Source: an uncultured Victivallis sp.
Lineage (GTDB): Bacteria > Verrucomicrobiota > Lentisphaeria > Victivallales > Victivallaceae
NCBI GenBank assembly: GCA_944389895.1
Contig: CALXOA010000121.1
Span: forward strand, 1 to 33,138
Direction of reading: 5' to 3'
Length of the DNA stretch: 33,138 bases
Shown here: in pieces, positions 17,398-26,300 of the stretch
How the letters are laid out: every line of letters starts with the position of its first letter
Numbering within the stretch: the stretch's first letter is position 1
Position numbers and translations under genes: made by a program
Notes under the pieces: generated by a model
The model's database searches: none
The model's input: the letters and a program-made list of their open reading frames with translations, nothing else
What the model was told of the DNA's origin: nothing

Positions 17398-18480
17398 TTA
17401 TTTGTTGGCGAGTTCGAATTTCTTCATAAATTCGACCAGCGCTTTAACACCCTCCATCGGCATCGCATTGTAGATGCTGGCACGGCAGCCGCCGACGAGA
17501 CGGTGTCCCTTGAGGTCGGTCAACCCGTTCTCCTTTGCCTCCTTGACGAAGAGAGCGTCAAGTTCATCGCTCGGCGTGCGGAATACGACGTTCATACGGG
17601 AACGGTCTGCGGGGGCAACCGGGCTCTTGAAGAAGGTGGAGTTCTCAAGGAACTCATAAAGGTAGGCCGCCTTGGCGTCGTTGATTTTTTCGAGGGCAGC
17701 AACGCCACCCTGTTTCTTGACCCAGTCCGTAACCAGGGCCAGCATATAGATCGCGAAGGTCGGCGGAGTGTTGAACATCGAGCCGTTCTCGATGTAGGTG
17801 CTGTAACGGAGCATGGTCGGGACCTTGCTCTCATCGGTGCGGGCGGCAAGATCCTTGCGCAGGATCACCAGCGCGACACCGCTGGGGCCGAGGTTCTTCT
17901 GGGCACCTGCGTAGATCATTCCGAAGTCGTTGATGTCGAAGACGCGCGACATGATGTCGCTGGACATGTCCGCGATCATCGGCACTCCGGGCGTCGGTTT
18001 CGGGAGCACTTTGTACTGGGTTCCGGCGACGGTGTTGTTGCTGGTGATGTGCAGATAGGCGGCATCGGCGGTACGCTTCCATTCGGACTGGGCCGGAATG
18101 TGGTCGTACTTGGTCTCCTTGCTGGAGGCGACGATGTTGACATTGCCGAACAGCTTCGCTTCCTTGGCCGCCTTATTGCTCCAGACACCGGTGTCGACAT
18201 AATCCGCGGTACCGCCGTTGAGCAGATTCATCGCAAGCATTGCAAACTGCATGCTGGCGCCGCCCTGAATGAAGAGAACCGCGTAATCATCGGAGACATT
18301 CAGAAGTTCCCTGACGTTCGCCTCTGCATGGTCAATGACCGGCTGGAAGAGTTTGCCGCGGTGGGAGAGCTCCATGATACCGCTGCCGCAATCGCGATAA
18401 TTGGTGAACTCAGCTTGCGCAAGCTGCATTACTTCCTTCGGCAGCATGGCCGGACCGGCTGCGAAATTATACACTGTCAT
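17398..18480 (-). CDS. serC: phosphoserine aminotransferase
   Basis: This 360-residue protein has the usual SerC length and motifs: VYNFAAGPAMLP at the N-terminus, GSGIMELSHRGK, FIQGGASMQFAM (cofactor phosphate binding), and the PLP lysine Lys195 in YAGAQKNLGPSG. The C-terminal RLVGGCRASIYNAMP is also typical. It converts 3-phosphohydroxypyruvate and glutamate to phosphoserine and 2-oxoglutarate in cytoplasmic serine synthesis, and can serve the pyridoxal 5-phosphate pathway. The start at 18480 has AGGAG seven bases upstream; the frame is open to 18633, beyond the promoter. It has its own promoter and terminator, and serA is not present in this window. It is the only clear housekeeping gene here. 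Confidence 0.97.
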   Translation of the reverse strand: MTVYNFAAGPAMLPKEVMQLAQAEFTNYRDCGSGIMELSHRGKLFQPVIDHAEANVRELLNVSDDYAVLFIQGGASMQFAMLAMNLLNGGTADYVDTGVWSNKAAKEAKLFGNVNIVASSKETKYDHIPAQSEWKRTADAAYLHITSNNTVAGTQYKVLPKPTPGVPMIADMSSDIMSRVFDINDFGMIYAGAQKNLGPSGVALVILRKDLAARTDESKVPTMLRYSTYIENGSMFNTPPTFAIYMLALVTDWVKKQGGVAALEKINDAKAAYLYEFLENSTFFKSPVAPADRSRMNVVFRTPSDELDALFVKEAKENGLTDLKGHRLVGGCRASIYNAMPMEGVKALVEFMKKFELANK

Positions 18481-18526
18481 GGTGCATCTCCTGAAGATTG
18501 GGTTGTTCGTTGGGAACGATTTCATT

Positions 18527-18555
18527 AATATATCATTCTCACGGGGGATTTGCAA
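18527..18555 (-). promoter_or_regulatory. sigma70 promoter of serC
   Basis: The minus strand reads TTGCAA (18550-18555), 17 bases, then TATATT (18527-18532). The leader is about 40 bases and contains a small inverted repeat (TCGTT-CCC-AACGA) of unknown meaning. Confidence 0.65.
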
Positions 18556-18653
18556 GCCTCGTGCCGGGGGGCTGCGGAAAGGTTTTTCCGCCGACTGCGC
18601 CGCCGGTATCGGGAAAACATGCCGATTTCTCACTTCTCCCGGAGATCCCTGTG

Positions 18654-18681
18654 TTGAAAAACGCCGGATTTCGTGTATACT
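18654..18681 (+). promoter_or_regulatory. sigma70 promoter of the ADP-ribosylglycohydrolase-family gene
   Basis: TTGAAA (18654-18659), a 16-base spacer and TATACT (18676-18681) lie about 57 bases before the chosen start at 18738. This also argues against the longer in-frame start at 18498. Confidence 0.55.
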
Positions 18682-18737
18682 TGGAGAAACAGATCTTTTC
18701 CGGGATCAGATCAATCATCAGGGAGAAAGGTTCGGGT

Positions 18738-20156
18738 ATGGACGAAAAGCTTTATCGCAGGAAAGTTCTGGGGTGCTGGCTGGGAAAGGCCGTCGGCGGA
18801 ACGCTGGGGGCTCCGTTTGAAGGATGGGACGGGCCTCATCATCTGGAGTTCTATGATCCGGTACCGACCACGATGGTTCCCAATGACGACCTTGACCTGC
18901 AGGTGGTATGGTTCTGTACGATGCGGAAACTGGCGAAACCTGTGGTCGATTCCCAGATCCTCGCCGGAGCATGGCTTGACAATGTGGGTTTCCCGTGTGA
19001 CGAATACGGGGTGGCGATCCGCAATTTGCGCAACGGAATCCGGCCGCCGTTTTCCGGCAGTTACGACAACTGGTTCGTAGATGGGATGGGGGCGGCGATC
19101 CGTTCCGAGATCTGGGCCTGTCTCGCCCCGGGGGATCCGGAACTGGCGGCGAAGTTCGCCTATGAGGATGCGTGCGTGGATCACGCCGGCAACGGCATGT
19201 GGGGAGAGGTTTTTCTTGCTGCGATGGAGTCGGCTGCCTTTGGCGAATCCGATGTGCGCCGGATTGTGGAGATCGGCAAGAGCTGCATTCCGGCGGATTG
19301 TGAGTTGCGTACCGGCATTGAGGACGCGATCCGGTGGTTTGATGAAAAACCGCAGTTCGATTATCTTTTCGGGAAGATCATGAAAAAATACAAGAGCGAC
19401 AACTTCACCGATGTGAAGGTCAACTTCCCGATCATCGTCGCGGGATTGCTGCTCGGCAACGGCGATTTCAGCAAGTCGATCTGCGAGGCGGTGAATTTCG
19501 GCGAGGATACCGATTGTACCGGTGCGACCGTCGGTTCGATCATGGGCATTCTGAATCCGGACGGCATTCCGGAAAAATGGCTGAAGCCGATCGGTCGTAC
19601 AATGGTATTGAGTCCGGGCATCACCGGTATTACGCCTCCGGCGACGATCGACGAGTTTTCCGATGAAATCTGTGAGATGCGCAAGGTCATCACACTTGAC
19701 CCCCATCCTGCGAAGGCGTTCAAGCCGACGCCGGTGAAGGCGCTGGCGGTGGTTCGCCCCTACCGCAGCAAGGCGGAACCGACCGAGCCGGTGACGTTTT
19801 CCGGCAACTGCTGCGTCTGGCCGAAACCGTTGCCGGATAATCACCATGAACTTCTGCTCAAATTCCGGTTCCGGGTGCCGGCCGACGGAGAGTACTGTGT
19901 GATGTTCAACTCCAGGGCGCAGACCGTGGTTCAGGTAGATGGCGAGCTTGCCTTCCGCCGGGAACCGGGCAGTATCGTTCCCTCTTTCCACCGGGCGCCT
20001 TGGAACCAGTCCCGGCGGATGTTCCTGAAACAGGGGGTGCACGAGCTCGAAGCGCTGGTGCAGCGTGTGCCGGATGGTCAACTGCCCACCTGGGTGATCG
20101 GAGTCGGATACGGAGACACACTCCAGTGGGTTCCGGACGCATTTCTGGTTGACTGA
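18738..20156 (+). CDS. ADP-ribosylglycohydrolase-family protein with a C-terminal sandwich domain
   Basis: This 472-residue cytoplasmic protein has the all-helical ADP-ribosylglycohydrolase fold in residues 5-290: GCWLGKAVGGTLGAPFEG, a first acidic motif PNDDLDLQ (Asp50, Asp51) and a second, GEDTDCTGATVGSIMG (Asp257, Asp259). In characterised members these acidic motifs hold the metal ions and read TDD and DTDT; here the Thr positions are Asn49 and Cys260. The C-terminal 170 residues look like a PA14- or galactose-binding-type sandwich (FRFRVPADGEYCVMFNSR, VVQVDGELAFRRE). The added domain and its neighbours suggest a glycan-related substrate more than protein ADP-ribose, but that is inference. 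AAAGG lies seven bases before the ATG. Confidence 0.82.
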   Translation: MDEKLYRRKVLGCWLGKAVGGTLGAPFEGWDGPHHLEFYDPVPTTMVPNDDLDLQVVWFCTMRKLAKPVVDSQILAGAWLDNVGFPCDEYGVAIRNLRNGIRPPFSGSYDNWFVDGMGAAIRSEIWACLAPGDPELAAKFAYEDACVDHAGNGMWGEVFLAAMESAAFGESDVRRIVEIGKSCIPADCELRTGIEDAIRWFDEKPQFDYLFGKIMKKYKSDNFTDVKVNFPIIVAGLLLGNGDFSKSICEAVNFGEDTDCTGATVGSIMGILNPDGIPEKWLKPIGRTMVLSPGITGITPPATIDEFSDEICEMRKVITLDPHPAKAFKPTPVKALAVVRPYRSKAEPTEPVTFSGNCCVWPKPLPDNHHELLLKFRFRVPADGEYCVMFNSRAQTVVQVDGELAFRREPGSIVPSFHRAPWNQSRRMFLKQGVHELEALVQRVPDGQLPTWVIGVGYGDTLQWVPDAFLVD

Positions 20157-20179
20157 TTCAGCGCCGCCTGTCTGTTTTT

Positions 20180-20221
20180 CGCCGGTTCCTCCGTCTGGGC
20201 GTGGGGAACCGGCGTTTTTTT
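20180..20221 (+). terminator. intrinsic terminator after the ADP-ribosylglycohydrolase-family gene
   Basis: CGCCGGTTCC (20180-20189) pairs with GGAACCGGCG (20205-20214) as a 10-bp perfect stem, followed by seven Ts (20215-20221). Confidence 0.9.
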
Positions 20222-20318
20222 CTCCATTTTCCGTCCCCTCCGGGGTGGATATGATTGCTCTTTTGGGGAATTTTTCGGATTCAAAAAATAAAGTCCATGC
20301 AATTCGTCGTCCCATGGG

Positions 20319-20324
20319 TATAAT
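20319..20324 (+). promoter_or_regulatory. probable -10 box for the 809-residue protein gene
   Basis: A perfect TATAAT lies 38 bases before the start codon, after the terminator of the previous gene. There is no good -35 at 16-18 bases, so an activator may be needed. Confidence 0.45.
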
Positions 20325-20362
20325 ACAAAGTGAGAATACAATCACGGGAAGGAGGATTGGTC

Positions 20363-22792
20363 ATGTTCTGGAAAAAGCTGGATCTTGAAGTTTCATTGAA
20401 GCCGTTTGCCGATCACTCGGAGGAGGGGATCCGCCGTGTGGGGCATCGCATCTTCTCGCAATGGAGGACGCTGATCGAGAATGCCGACCTTGTTTCGCTG
20501 ATGTTCTGGGCGGCGGATGGGTCGGAAATTCTTGACTACAATGGAAAAATGACCGATCGCTTCGAATGGGCGAAGTGGATCGGCGTCGCCAATCCGCAGG
20601 CGGAGAAAACCGACCTGCCGCTTGATCAGAAAAATGTGCATGAACATCCGCGCTATTTCATGGAGAATCCTCCGGAATTTACCTACGGCGATCTGAAACG
20701 GGTTCTCTCCGTGCTGAAACAGGAGTTCCGGGAAATGTATCCCGGGAGAGTGTTGCGGCTGGGGGCGACGTTCGATTCCGGACCGGAGTTCGCGATTTCC
20801 GACTTCAAATACAGACGCCATCCCGAGGTCTGCCGCGGATTCTGCCTCGGCGACAAGGCGTTCGTCTGCTGCTATATGACATTGCATGGCGACGACCGTT
20901 CCTATGCGGGATTTCCGGATGGGATTCCCGAGGGAACCAGTTTGGGAACGTTTCTCGGGCGTCAGGCGCAACATTTTCTCACCGATCTCGGTTTCGATTA
21001 TCTGTGGCTCTCCAACGGTTTCGGTTTCGGCATGGAGACCTGGGGAGTCACGGGGGCGCTTTTCGACGGGCAGAAGTTTTCCCCGGAAAGGGCGGCTGAG
21101 GTAAAAACGAAGATTTCCGGGTTCTGGCATGATTTCCGGAAGGAGTGTCCCTCCTTTCCTCTGGAAACGCGCGGCACCAACCTCTCGACCGGCATGGATC
21201 TCACCAGCGATGCGACCCCGACCCGCGAAATCTATCGCGAAGTCAGTGACCTGGAAGTGCCGGTCAATTCGCCGTGGGCGGCGCTCAACGGCGATTTCGG
21301 GATGGAGCTGGCCGGCTGGATGAGCCACATTGCCGAACTGCCGGCGGGGAAGGGGTATCCGTTCCGGTACTATCTGCACGATCCATGGTTCATCAACAGT
21401 CCGTGGATCGACCGGTACGGTCGCAGTCCCTACGATATCTACCTGCCGCTGTCGATTACCCGGATGCGGGGCGACGGCAGTGTCGAAGTACCGAATGCGC
21501 TGCATTTCCTGACCATCGACGACTCTTACGGGCAGATGCCCGATGTTGTGCCGATCGAGACGACCCATTTTCTCTATGACGCCGAGACGACGCTGCCCGA
21601 TTCTCCCGGGCCGCTGGTCTGGATCTATCCTTTTGATGAATACCACGATGAGGTTTATGCGGGGCGCAATCTCGAGGAGATTTTCGGTGAGGACTACCTG
21701 ATCCGCGGTGCGATCAATTGCGGTTTCCCGTTGAATACGGTTATCTCCAGTGGGAATTTTCTCGCGGCTCTGGCGACGAAGCCGGAAGTGTTCCGGGATC
21801 GGATTCTGATTGCTCCGACCACGTTGGCGGTGAATAACAGGGCGTTTGCCGCGTTGCGGCGTCACGTTGAGGAAGGCGGTCGGGCTCTGCTCTACGGAGC
21901 GGCCCACGCAGAGGCCGCGGCCGAGTGGCTTGAACTCGTTCCGGCGGAACCGGTTGAAGGCGAATTTTCATTGGAGATGGCTGGGGGAGGGCGTGAACGG
22001 GTCCGTCATCTGGCGCGTTACTCTTCCGGAGCGCTCGATCGGGTTCTCCGCGCCGGAAGTGACGCGACGGTCTGGGCCGAGTATCACAGAGAGGGGATTC
22101 GGCGGCCGGCCGCGCTGGTCCGGTGTGCGGGGCGCGGCCTCGTCGGCTGGGTACGCGGCACCAACTCCTTTGAAATCGATCCCGGTTCCGCATGGGCACG
22201 GGAATTTCGGCCGGAAGAGTTTTTCCCCGCCGAACGACTGATGCGCAAGGCGCTTGAAGCGTTTGGTTACAGCATCGAATTTCACAAGGTGGATCCGTTG
22301 CTGCCGGACAACTGCCTGACGCTGCGGTATTGCCGCAACGCACTCTACCTGGTCGGATTCGCGAAGAACACGACCGGCGATCAGCTTTTCCGTTTCCCAG
22401 ACGGCGCACCGCTTTTCAGCCGGAGCGATGCGGTGCTCTGCGGCGGGCGTACGAGTTGCCACTCCGAGCGGGCGGTCAATCTCGAATGCCGGATTTTTGT
22501 CAGCGGGGATGATTCGGTACTGACCTGCCGCGATGTTCCGCTGGGGTATCCGGGGATTCGCCGGGTGATGCACATTACCGGATTGCGGCATGCAACGGTG
22601 GTGTTCCGCCCCGAGACTCTCGATGGAATGATCTATGGATTTGCGCAGGAACAACGTTCGTTGTGGGGCGAGCAGCTCCCCGCCGAGTTGCAGCAGGATG
22701 GATTCGGGCCGAAGTTCGTGCTTCGGGACCTTACCGGTGATCTCTTCATCAGATGGGGTGTGCGGCACGAATTTTGCGCCTCCGACCGTTGA
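20363..22792 (+). CDS. 809-residue cytoplasmic protein of unknown function, possibly carbohydrate-active
   Basis: I do not recognise this gene. The ATG at 20363 has GGAAGGAGG seven bases upstream and there is no signal peptide. The first 450 residues look like a barrel enzyme, with many conserved-looking polar and aromatic stretches such as YLWLSNGFGFGMETWG, ETRGTNLSTGMDLTSD and IDDSYGQMPD. Residues of about 470-560 (LIAPTTLAVNNRAFAALRRH, then VEEGGRALLYGA) resemble the glutamine-amidotransferase-like domain that follows the barrel in GH42 beta-galactosidases. The C-terminal part is probably beta-rich. I infer a GH42-related or other glycan-acting enzyme working inside the cell. It lies between the ADP-ribosylglycohydrolase-family gene and the CBM48-type gene but has its own -10 box. 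Confidence 0.7.
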   Translation: MFWKKLDLEVSLKPFADHSEEGIRRVGHRIFSQWRTLIENADLVSLMFWAADGSEILDYNGKMTDRFEWAKWIGVANPQAEKTDLPLDQKNVHEHPRYFMENPPEFTYGDLKRVLSVLKQEFREMYPGRVLRLGATFDSGPEFAISDFKYRRHPEVCRGFCLGDKAFVCCYMTLHGDDRSYAGFPDGIPEGTSLGTFLGRQAQHFLTDLGFDYLWLSNGFGFGMETWGVTGALFDGQKFSPERAAEVKTKISGFWHDFRKECPSFPLETRGTNLSTGMDLTSDATPTREIYREVSDLEVPVNSPWAALNGDFGMELAGWMSHIAELPAGKGYPFRYYLHDPWFINSPWIDRYGRSPYDIYLPLSITRMRGDGSVEVPNALHFLTIDDSYGQMPDVVPIETTHFLYDAETTLPDSPGPLVWIYPFDEYHDEVYAGRNLEEIFGEDYLIRGAINCGFPLNTVISSGNFLAALATKPEVFRDRILIAPTTLAVNNRAFAALRRHVEEGGRALLYGAAHAEAAAEWLELVPAEPVEGEFSLEMAGGGRERVRHLARYSSGALDRVLRAGSDATVWAEYHREGIRRPAALVRCAGRGLVGWVRGTNSFEIDPGSAWAREFRPEEFFPAERLMRKALEAFGYSIEFHKVDPLLPDNCLTLRYCRNALYLVGFAKNTTGDQLFRFPDGAPLFSRSDAVLCGGRTSCHSERAVNLECRIFVSGDDSVLTCRDVPLGYPGIRRVMHITGLRHATVVFRPETLDGMIYGFAQEQRSLWGEQLPAELQQDGFGPKFVLRDLTGDLFIRWGVRHEFCASDR

Positions 22793-22833
22793 AGGGGATG
22801 CGGGAAAACACCTCCTTTCCCGGAAGAGTTTCT

Positions 22834-22854
22834 GCCCCCTCAAACTGAGGGGGC
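22834..22854 (+). terminator. strong hairpin, possible terminator without a T-run
   Basis: GCCCCCTC and GAGGGGGC pair around AAACT, and the stem extends outward through a T-G pair into TTTC/GAAA. No T-run follows on either strand. It lies 42 bases after the stop of the 809-residue protein. Confidence 0.45.
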
Positions 22855-22902
22855 GGAAAGTTCCTGACGGATAAAAAACAGTTATTTTATCGTATTGCCG
22901 GA

Positions 22903-22930
22903 TTGATTTTCCGTGAAATCGGTGTATATT
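22903..22930 (+). promoter_or_regulatory. candidate promoter of the glycogen-binding domain gene
   Basis: TTGATT (22903-22908), a 16-base spacer and TATATT (22925-22930) lie 63 bases before the chosen ATG. Confidence 0.5.
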
Positions 22931-22993
22931 ACTCGGACCGGCAGTTGGGCTGACCGGTTTTTTTATCAACATTCGGCAGGGAGCGGGCGGAAA

Positions 22994-23290
22994 ATGAGTT
23001 GTGCGATAACTCCGGATAACGGAGGCGGAAAGCGGAAGGTTTCGCTCGTTCTGAAGCTGGAAGCCGGGCATGCGGTCGGAGTAGCCGGTTCATTCAACGA
23101 CTGGGATCCGGGAACGACACCGATGGTGTACGACGCCGCCAGCGGGAGTTACCTCTGCGAACTTGAGTTGCCGGCCGGGTGTTACGAATACAAATTCGTG
23201 ATCGACGATGAGTGGAAACTCGATGAGACCAATCCCAATTTCGCTTCCAACGACTTCGGCACTTTGAACAGTGTGCTGAATGTGGAGTAG
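22994..23290 (+). CDS. stand-alone CBM48/AMPK-type glycogen-binding domain protein
   Basis: This 98-residue protein is almost entirely one E-set/CBM48 domain of the kind found in AMP-activated kinase beta subunits and glycogen enzymes. It shows VGVAGSFNDWDPGTTPM, then YLCELELPAGCYEYKFVIDD followed by EWKLDETNP. The Trp, Lys and Asn positions that contact glucan in this family are present. There is no catalytic domain and no signal peptide, so it probably binds glycogen or a partner enzyme in the cytoplasm. The frame is open upstream to 22913, but that start precedes the predicted -10 box, so the ATG at 22994 is preferred. Confidence 0.85.
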   Translation: MSCAITPDNGGGKRKVSLVLKLEAGHAVGVAGSFNDWDPGTTPMVYDAASGSYLCELELPAGCYEYKFVIDDEWKLDETNPNFASNDFGTLNSVLNVE

Positions 23291-23309
23291 TTTCTTTTTT
23301 CCCGCATTT

Positions 23310-23361
23310 CCATAACAACGACCGCCCGCCGGAAATATCCGGCGGGCGGTCGTTGTTATGG
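23310..23361. terminator. 24-bp perfect hairpin between convergent genes
   Basis: Positions 23310-23333 and 23338-23361 are perfectly complementary (24 bp, no mismatch) around the loop AATA. It starts 20 bases after the plus-strand CBM48-type stop and ends 15 bases before the minus-strand hydrolase stop. It most likely acts as a bidirectional transcription stop or RNA stabiliser, but it lacks a T-run after the stem on both strands; the T-run at 23291-23300 lies before it. Confidence 0.65.
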
Positions 23362-23376
23362 CTGATGGAACGACGG

Positions 23377-26300
23377 TCAGCGTCCGGTGTGTTCGAAGCG
23401 CAGAATCAGGAAACGTGATGGAGGAAGCTCCACTTTGACACTGCCGTTTTCCACCGGGATCGGTGTCTCATCCACCGCGTTGACGACTCTGCTGAAATCG
23501 AAATGTGGCGTGATGGTCAGAGTTTGTGACGGCAATTGAGCCAGTTTGGCTGCGTGAGTGGATTCCTTGAAGAAGGATCCAACCAGTTTCGTCTGTTTGT
23601 CGAAAAGGATCAGGAAACGTTCCGTTTCCCTTTCGAGCAATGTGTTGCTGACTGGTACGCTGATGGTCACCGGGCGTTTCAGTTCGAGCCGCTCGAAAAG
23701 CTGTTGCAGCGAATCCGGTGTCTGCTTCGTCACATCGTCCAGCAGAATTACCCGGCCGGTACCGACGGTGTATTCTCCGGGTTTTTCCGGCAGTTTCAAA
23801 GTTGCGAGAAATCCGGCGGAACCGTCGCGGGTGAACTTCCCGCTCTCCGGAAAACCGATGAAGATTCCGCCCCGGTCCAGGAACGCGGTCAGTGCCGCCT
23901 TGAGACGGGGAGAGAACACCCGGTTTGTTCCGGTGTCAAGCACCACTCTGATTCCGTCGAGTCTGGGCAATTCCGAGGAGACCCCCGCAAATGGATAGCT
24001 CAGCCGTTCCATGGTCAGTTCCAGAGAAGGGTGTTTCTCGATGCTGAAGAAGTTGGCGGGACGGCTGCTGTAGAGTGTCGAGTCGGGCAGCAGCAATCCG
24101 AGTTCTGCCTGCGGATAACGGCTGCCGGCCATCCGCCGCTTCACGAGAGCGACTTCCCGAAATTCCGGGTAACTGGCTCGAGCCCAGCGGAATCCGTCGA
24201 ATGAGTAGGTCAGCGCCGCGTAATTGCCCATCAGGTAATCGGCAAGCGCCATGCGGGTTGCGGCCGGAGTGGCTTTGGGCCATCCGTTCTCTCCGGTGAT
24301 CGGGATCCCGAATCCGAGAGCGTAGGAGCGATAGAACCCTTCGGTATTGATGCTGGTTTCGAGACATTCGATGTGCGTTGCGACATCGGAAAACTCAGCC
24401 GCGACAGCCATGGAGGGGGCCGGATCCATGAAGGCGGTCCGGATCGTGAGCGACAGATCGGGGACAACCTCGCGGATGGTTCTGATCGCCTTGCGCAGGA
24501 AGCTTTGATAGGAATCAAGGTGAAAATCGGTGTAATCGCTCCAGATCGGGCCGATATTGAACGGTCGGCTCTGATCCTCTTCCGGGAAGGGAACCTCATC
24601 GAAGCTCTTGAGGGAGAGTCCGTAACGCTGGTTCACATCTTCCAGAGAGAATTTTTTGACGTTGCGCAGATAGTCTATCCACAACCGATGGTTTTCCGGT
24701 GTACGGTAGACTGCAAAATCGGAAGAGTGGGTATACGGCGTGCACCACATCGCCACCAGTGTCTGATTGTCGCCGTAACGCATGGCGATTTTACGCAGTG
24801 CATCGAGAAAAAGCTGTTCAAACTGCGGTTGGTAGACCGCATCTTTCGGTTTCCAGCTGAATGCATCCCAGTTGAAGTTGTAGGGATAGGGGTCGAGCAT
24901 CAGTTTCCGGCCTTTGCGGCCGACCGCGGCAACGATCTCATCAAGCCTCTTCCAGTCGATGATTTCACCGTCCTGCGGGGTCATCAGCCATGGAATGCAG
25001 TAACAGATCACCTGTGCTTCAGCCAGATCCATGTCTTCGTCGAAGATCGGATCGTCGAGGTAACCGTAATTGGCGAAACAGAGAGACCCGAAGACTGCCC
25101 CGGGGTAACTGAAGAAGTTGCGGCGGCTGAGGCCGGCTGCCTGCGGACTCGCCTGGAAAGGGCTTTCCCGTGTGGTGTCGAGGCATGTGAGCAGGGCATT
25201 CATGACCGGTGCGAAAGCAGGATCGGACGCCTCAAGCGGCAGCGCGGCATAGAGAATGCGACTGCCGGAAAACTCTCCGGCGCGATGAATCGTCAATTGG
25301 AGCGGTGTGCCGGTAAAACGGTCCGGTTGCTGAATCCAGTTGCGATCGGAAAAGGTCGCTTCTGCGAGATTGATGATTTCCACCTCAGGCAACAGCGATT
25401 GTTTTTCGATGGTGTTGTCGAGCAGGAGTAATGCCAGATTGTCGAATTTGCGGTTCTCCAGGGGGTGCAGGCCGGAAAGAGTTTTTCCGGTCGGAGTCAG
25501 AGTGAGCGGGGAACACTCCCGGGATTGGGGCAGTCGGGTCGTTCCGAGGATCCTTTCGCAGAAACGATGACCGGCGGGGGTACTGAGATCCCAGTTGAGC
25601 TTTCCCCACAGAAGCAGTTTCCCGCCTCTGCGCAGATAGTCGAGGATGGCGTCGAGATCACTGCCGGCAAGCGCTGCACCGGGTACGATCAGGCAGTCGA
25701 TTCCGGAAAGGGAGGGATGTTCGCTGTTTCCGGGCAGGATCCGGATCGGACGATCCGGCCGGCGCAGGGCCGCTGCCGCTGCCGCCACGCTGCCGGTCGA
25801 TCCAGAGCCGCCCCAGGGGTCAAGAATGGCGACCCGGGCATCCCCGTCATTCCGGTCTGAGGAATCTTCGATGCGTTCCAACCGCAGTGCGCCGAGATTG
25901 GCAGAGTAACCGTGGATATAGACTCCATAGGTGAGAGAGACGGAGTTCATATCCTGATAACGGTTGTCGGTTGCGCTCAGAAGCGGATCGATTCCGGAGA
26001 ATTGGAGTTTCCATTCCCCCGCCGGACTCCGTTCCGCAGTGAAGGTACGGGGTACTGTGTAACCGGTTCCTGCGGACCAGAGGTTGGAGATGCGGGCCAG
26101 TTCCACACGCTGGTCCGGAGCGTCCTGCCGGTGGAGAGCCAGCTGCGTGGCTCCCATGGTGATGACATACCCCTGTTTGAGACTGTTGAGCAGACGGATT
26201 TCGGTCGGATGACCTCCGAGCGGGGCGTTGTGGCTCCAGTGGAAGTTTTCAAGCGTCAACCGGAAAGCGCCGAAGGGGGCGGGACTCGGAATCCGGACAC

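Noticed and set aside
18711..20345. Long minus-strand ORF (544 codons) opposite the ADP-ribosylglycohydrolase-family gene
   Set aside because: Runs through the terminator hairpin and the whole opposite gene; composition is Arg/His-rich as expected of a shadow frame.
20393..21907. Minus-strand ORF (504 codons) opposite the 809-residue protein
   Set aside because: The plus-strand gene has a strong ribosome-binding site and -10 box; this frame has none and is Arg-rich.
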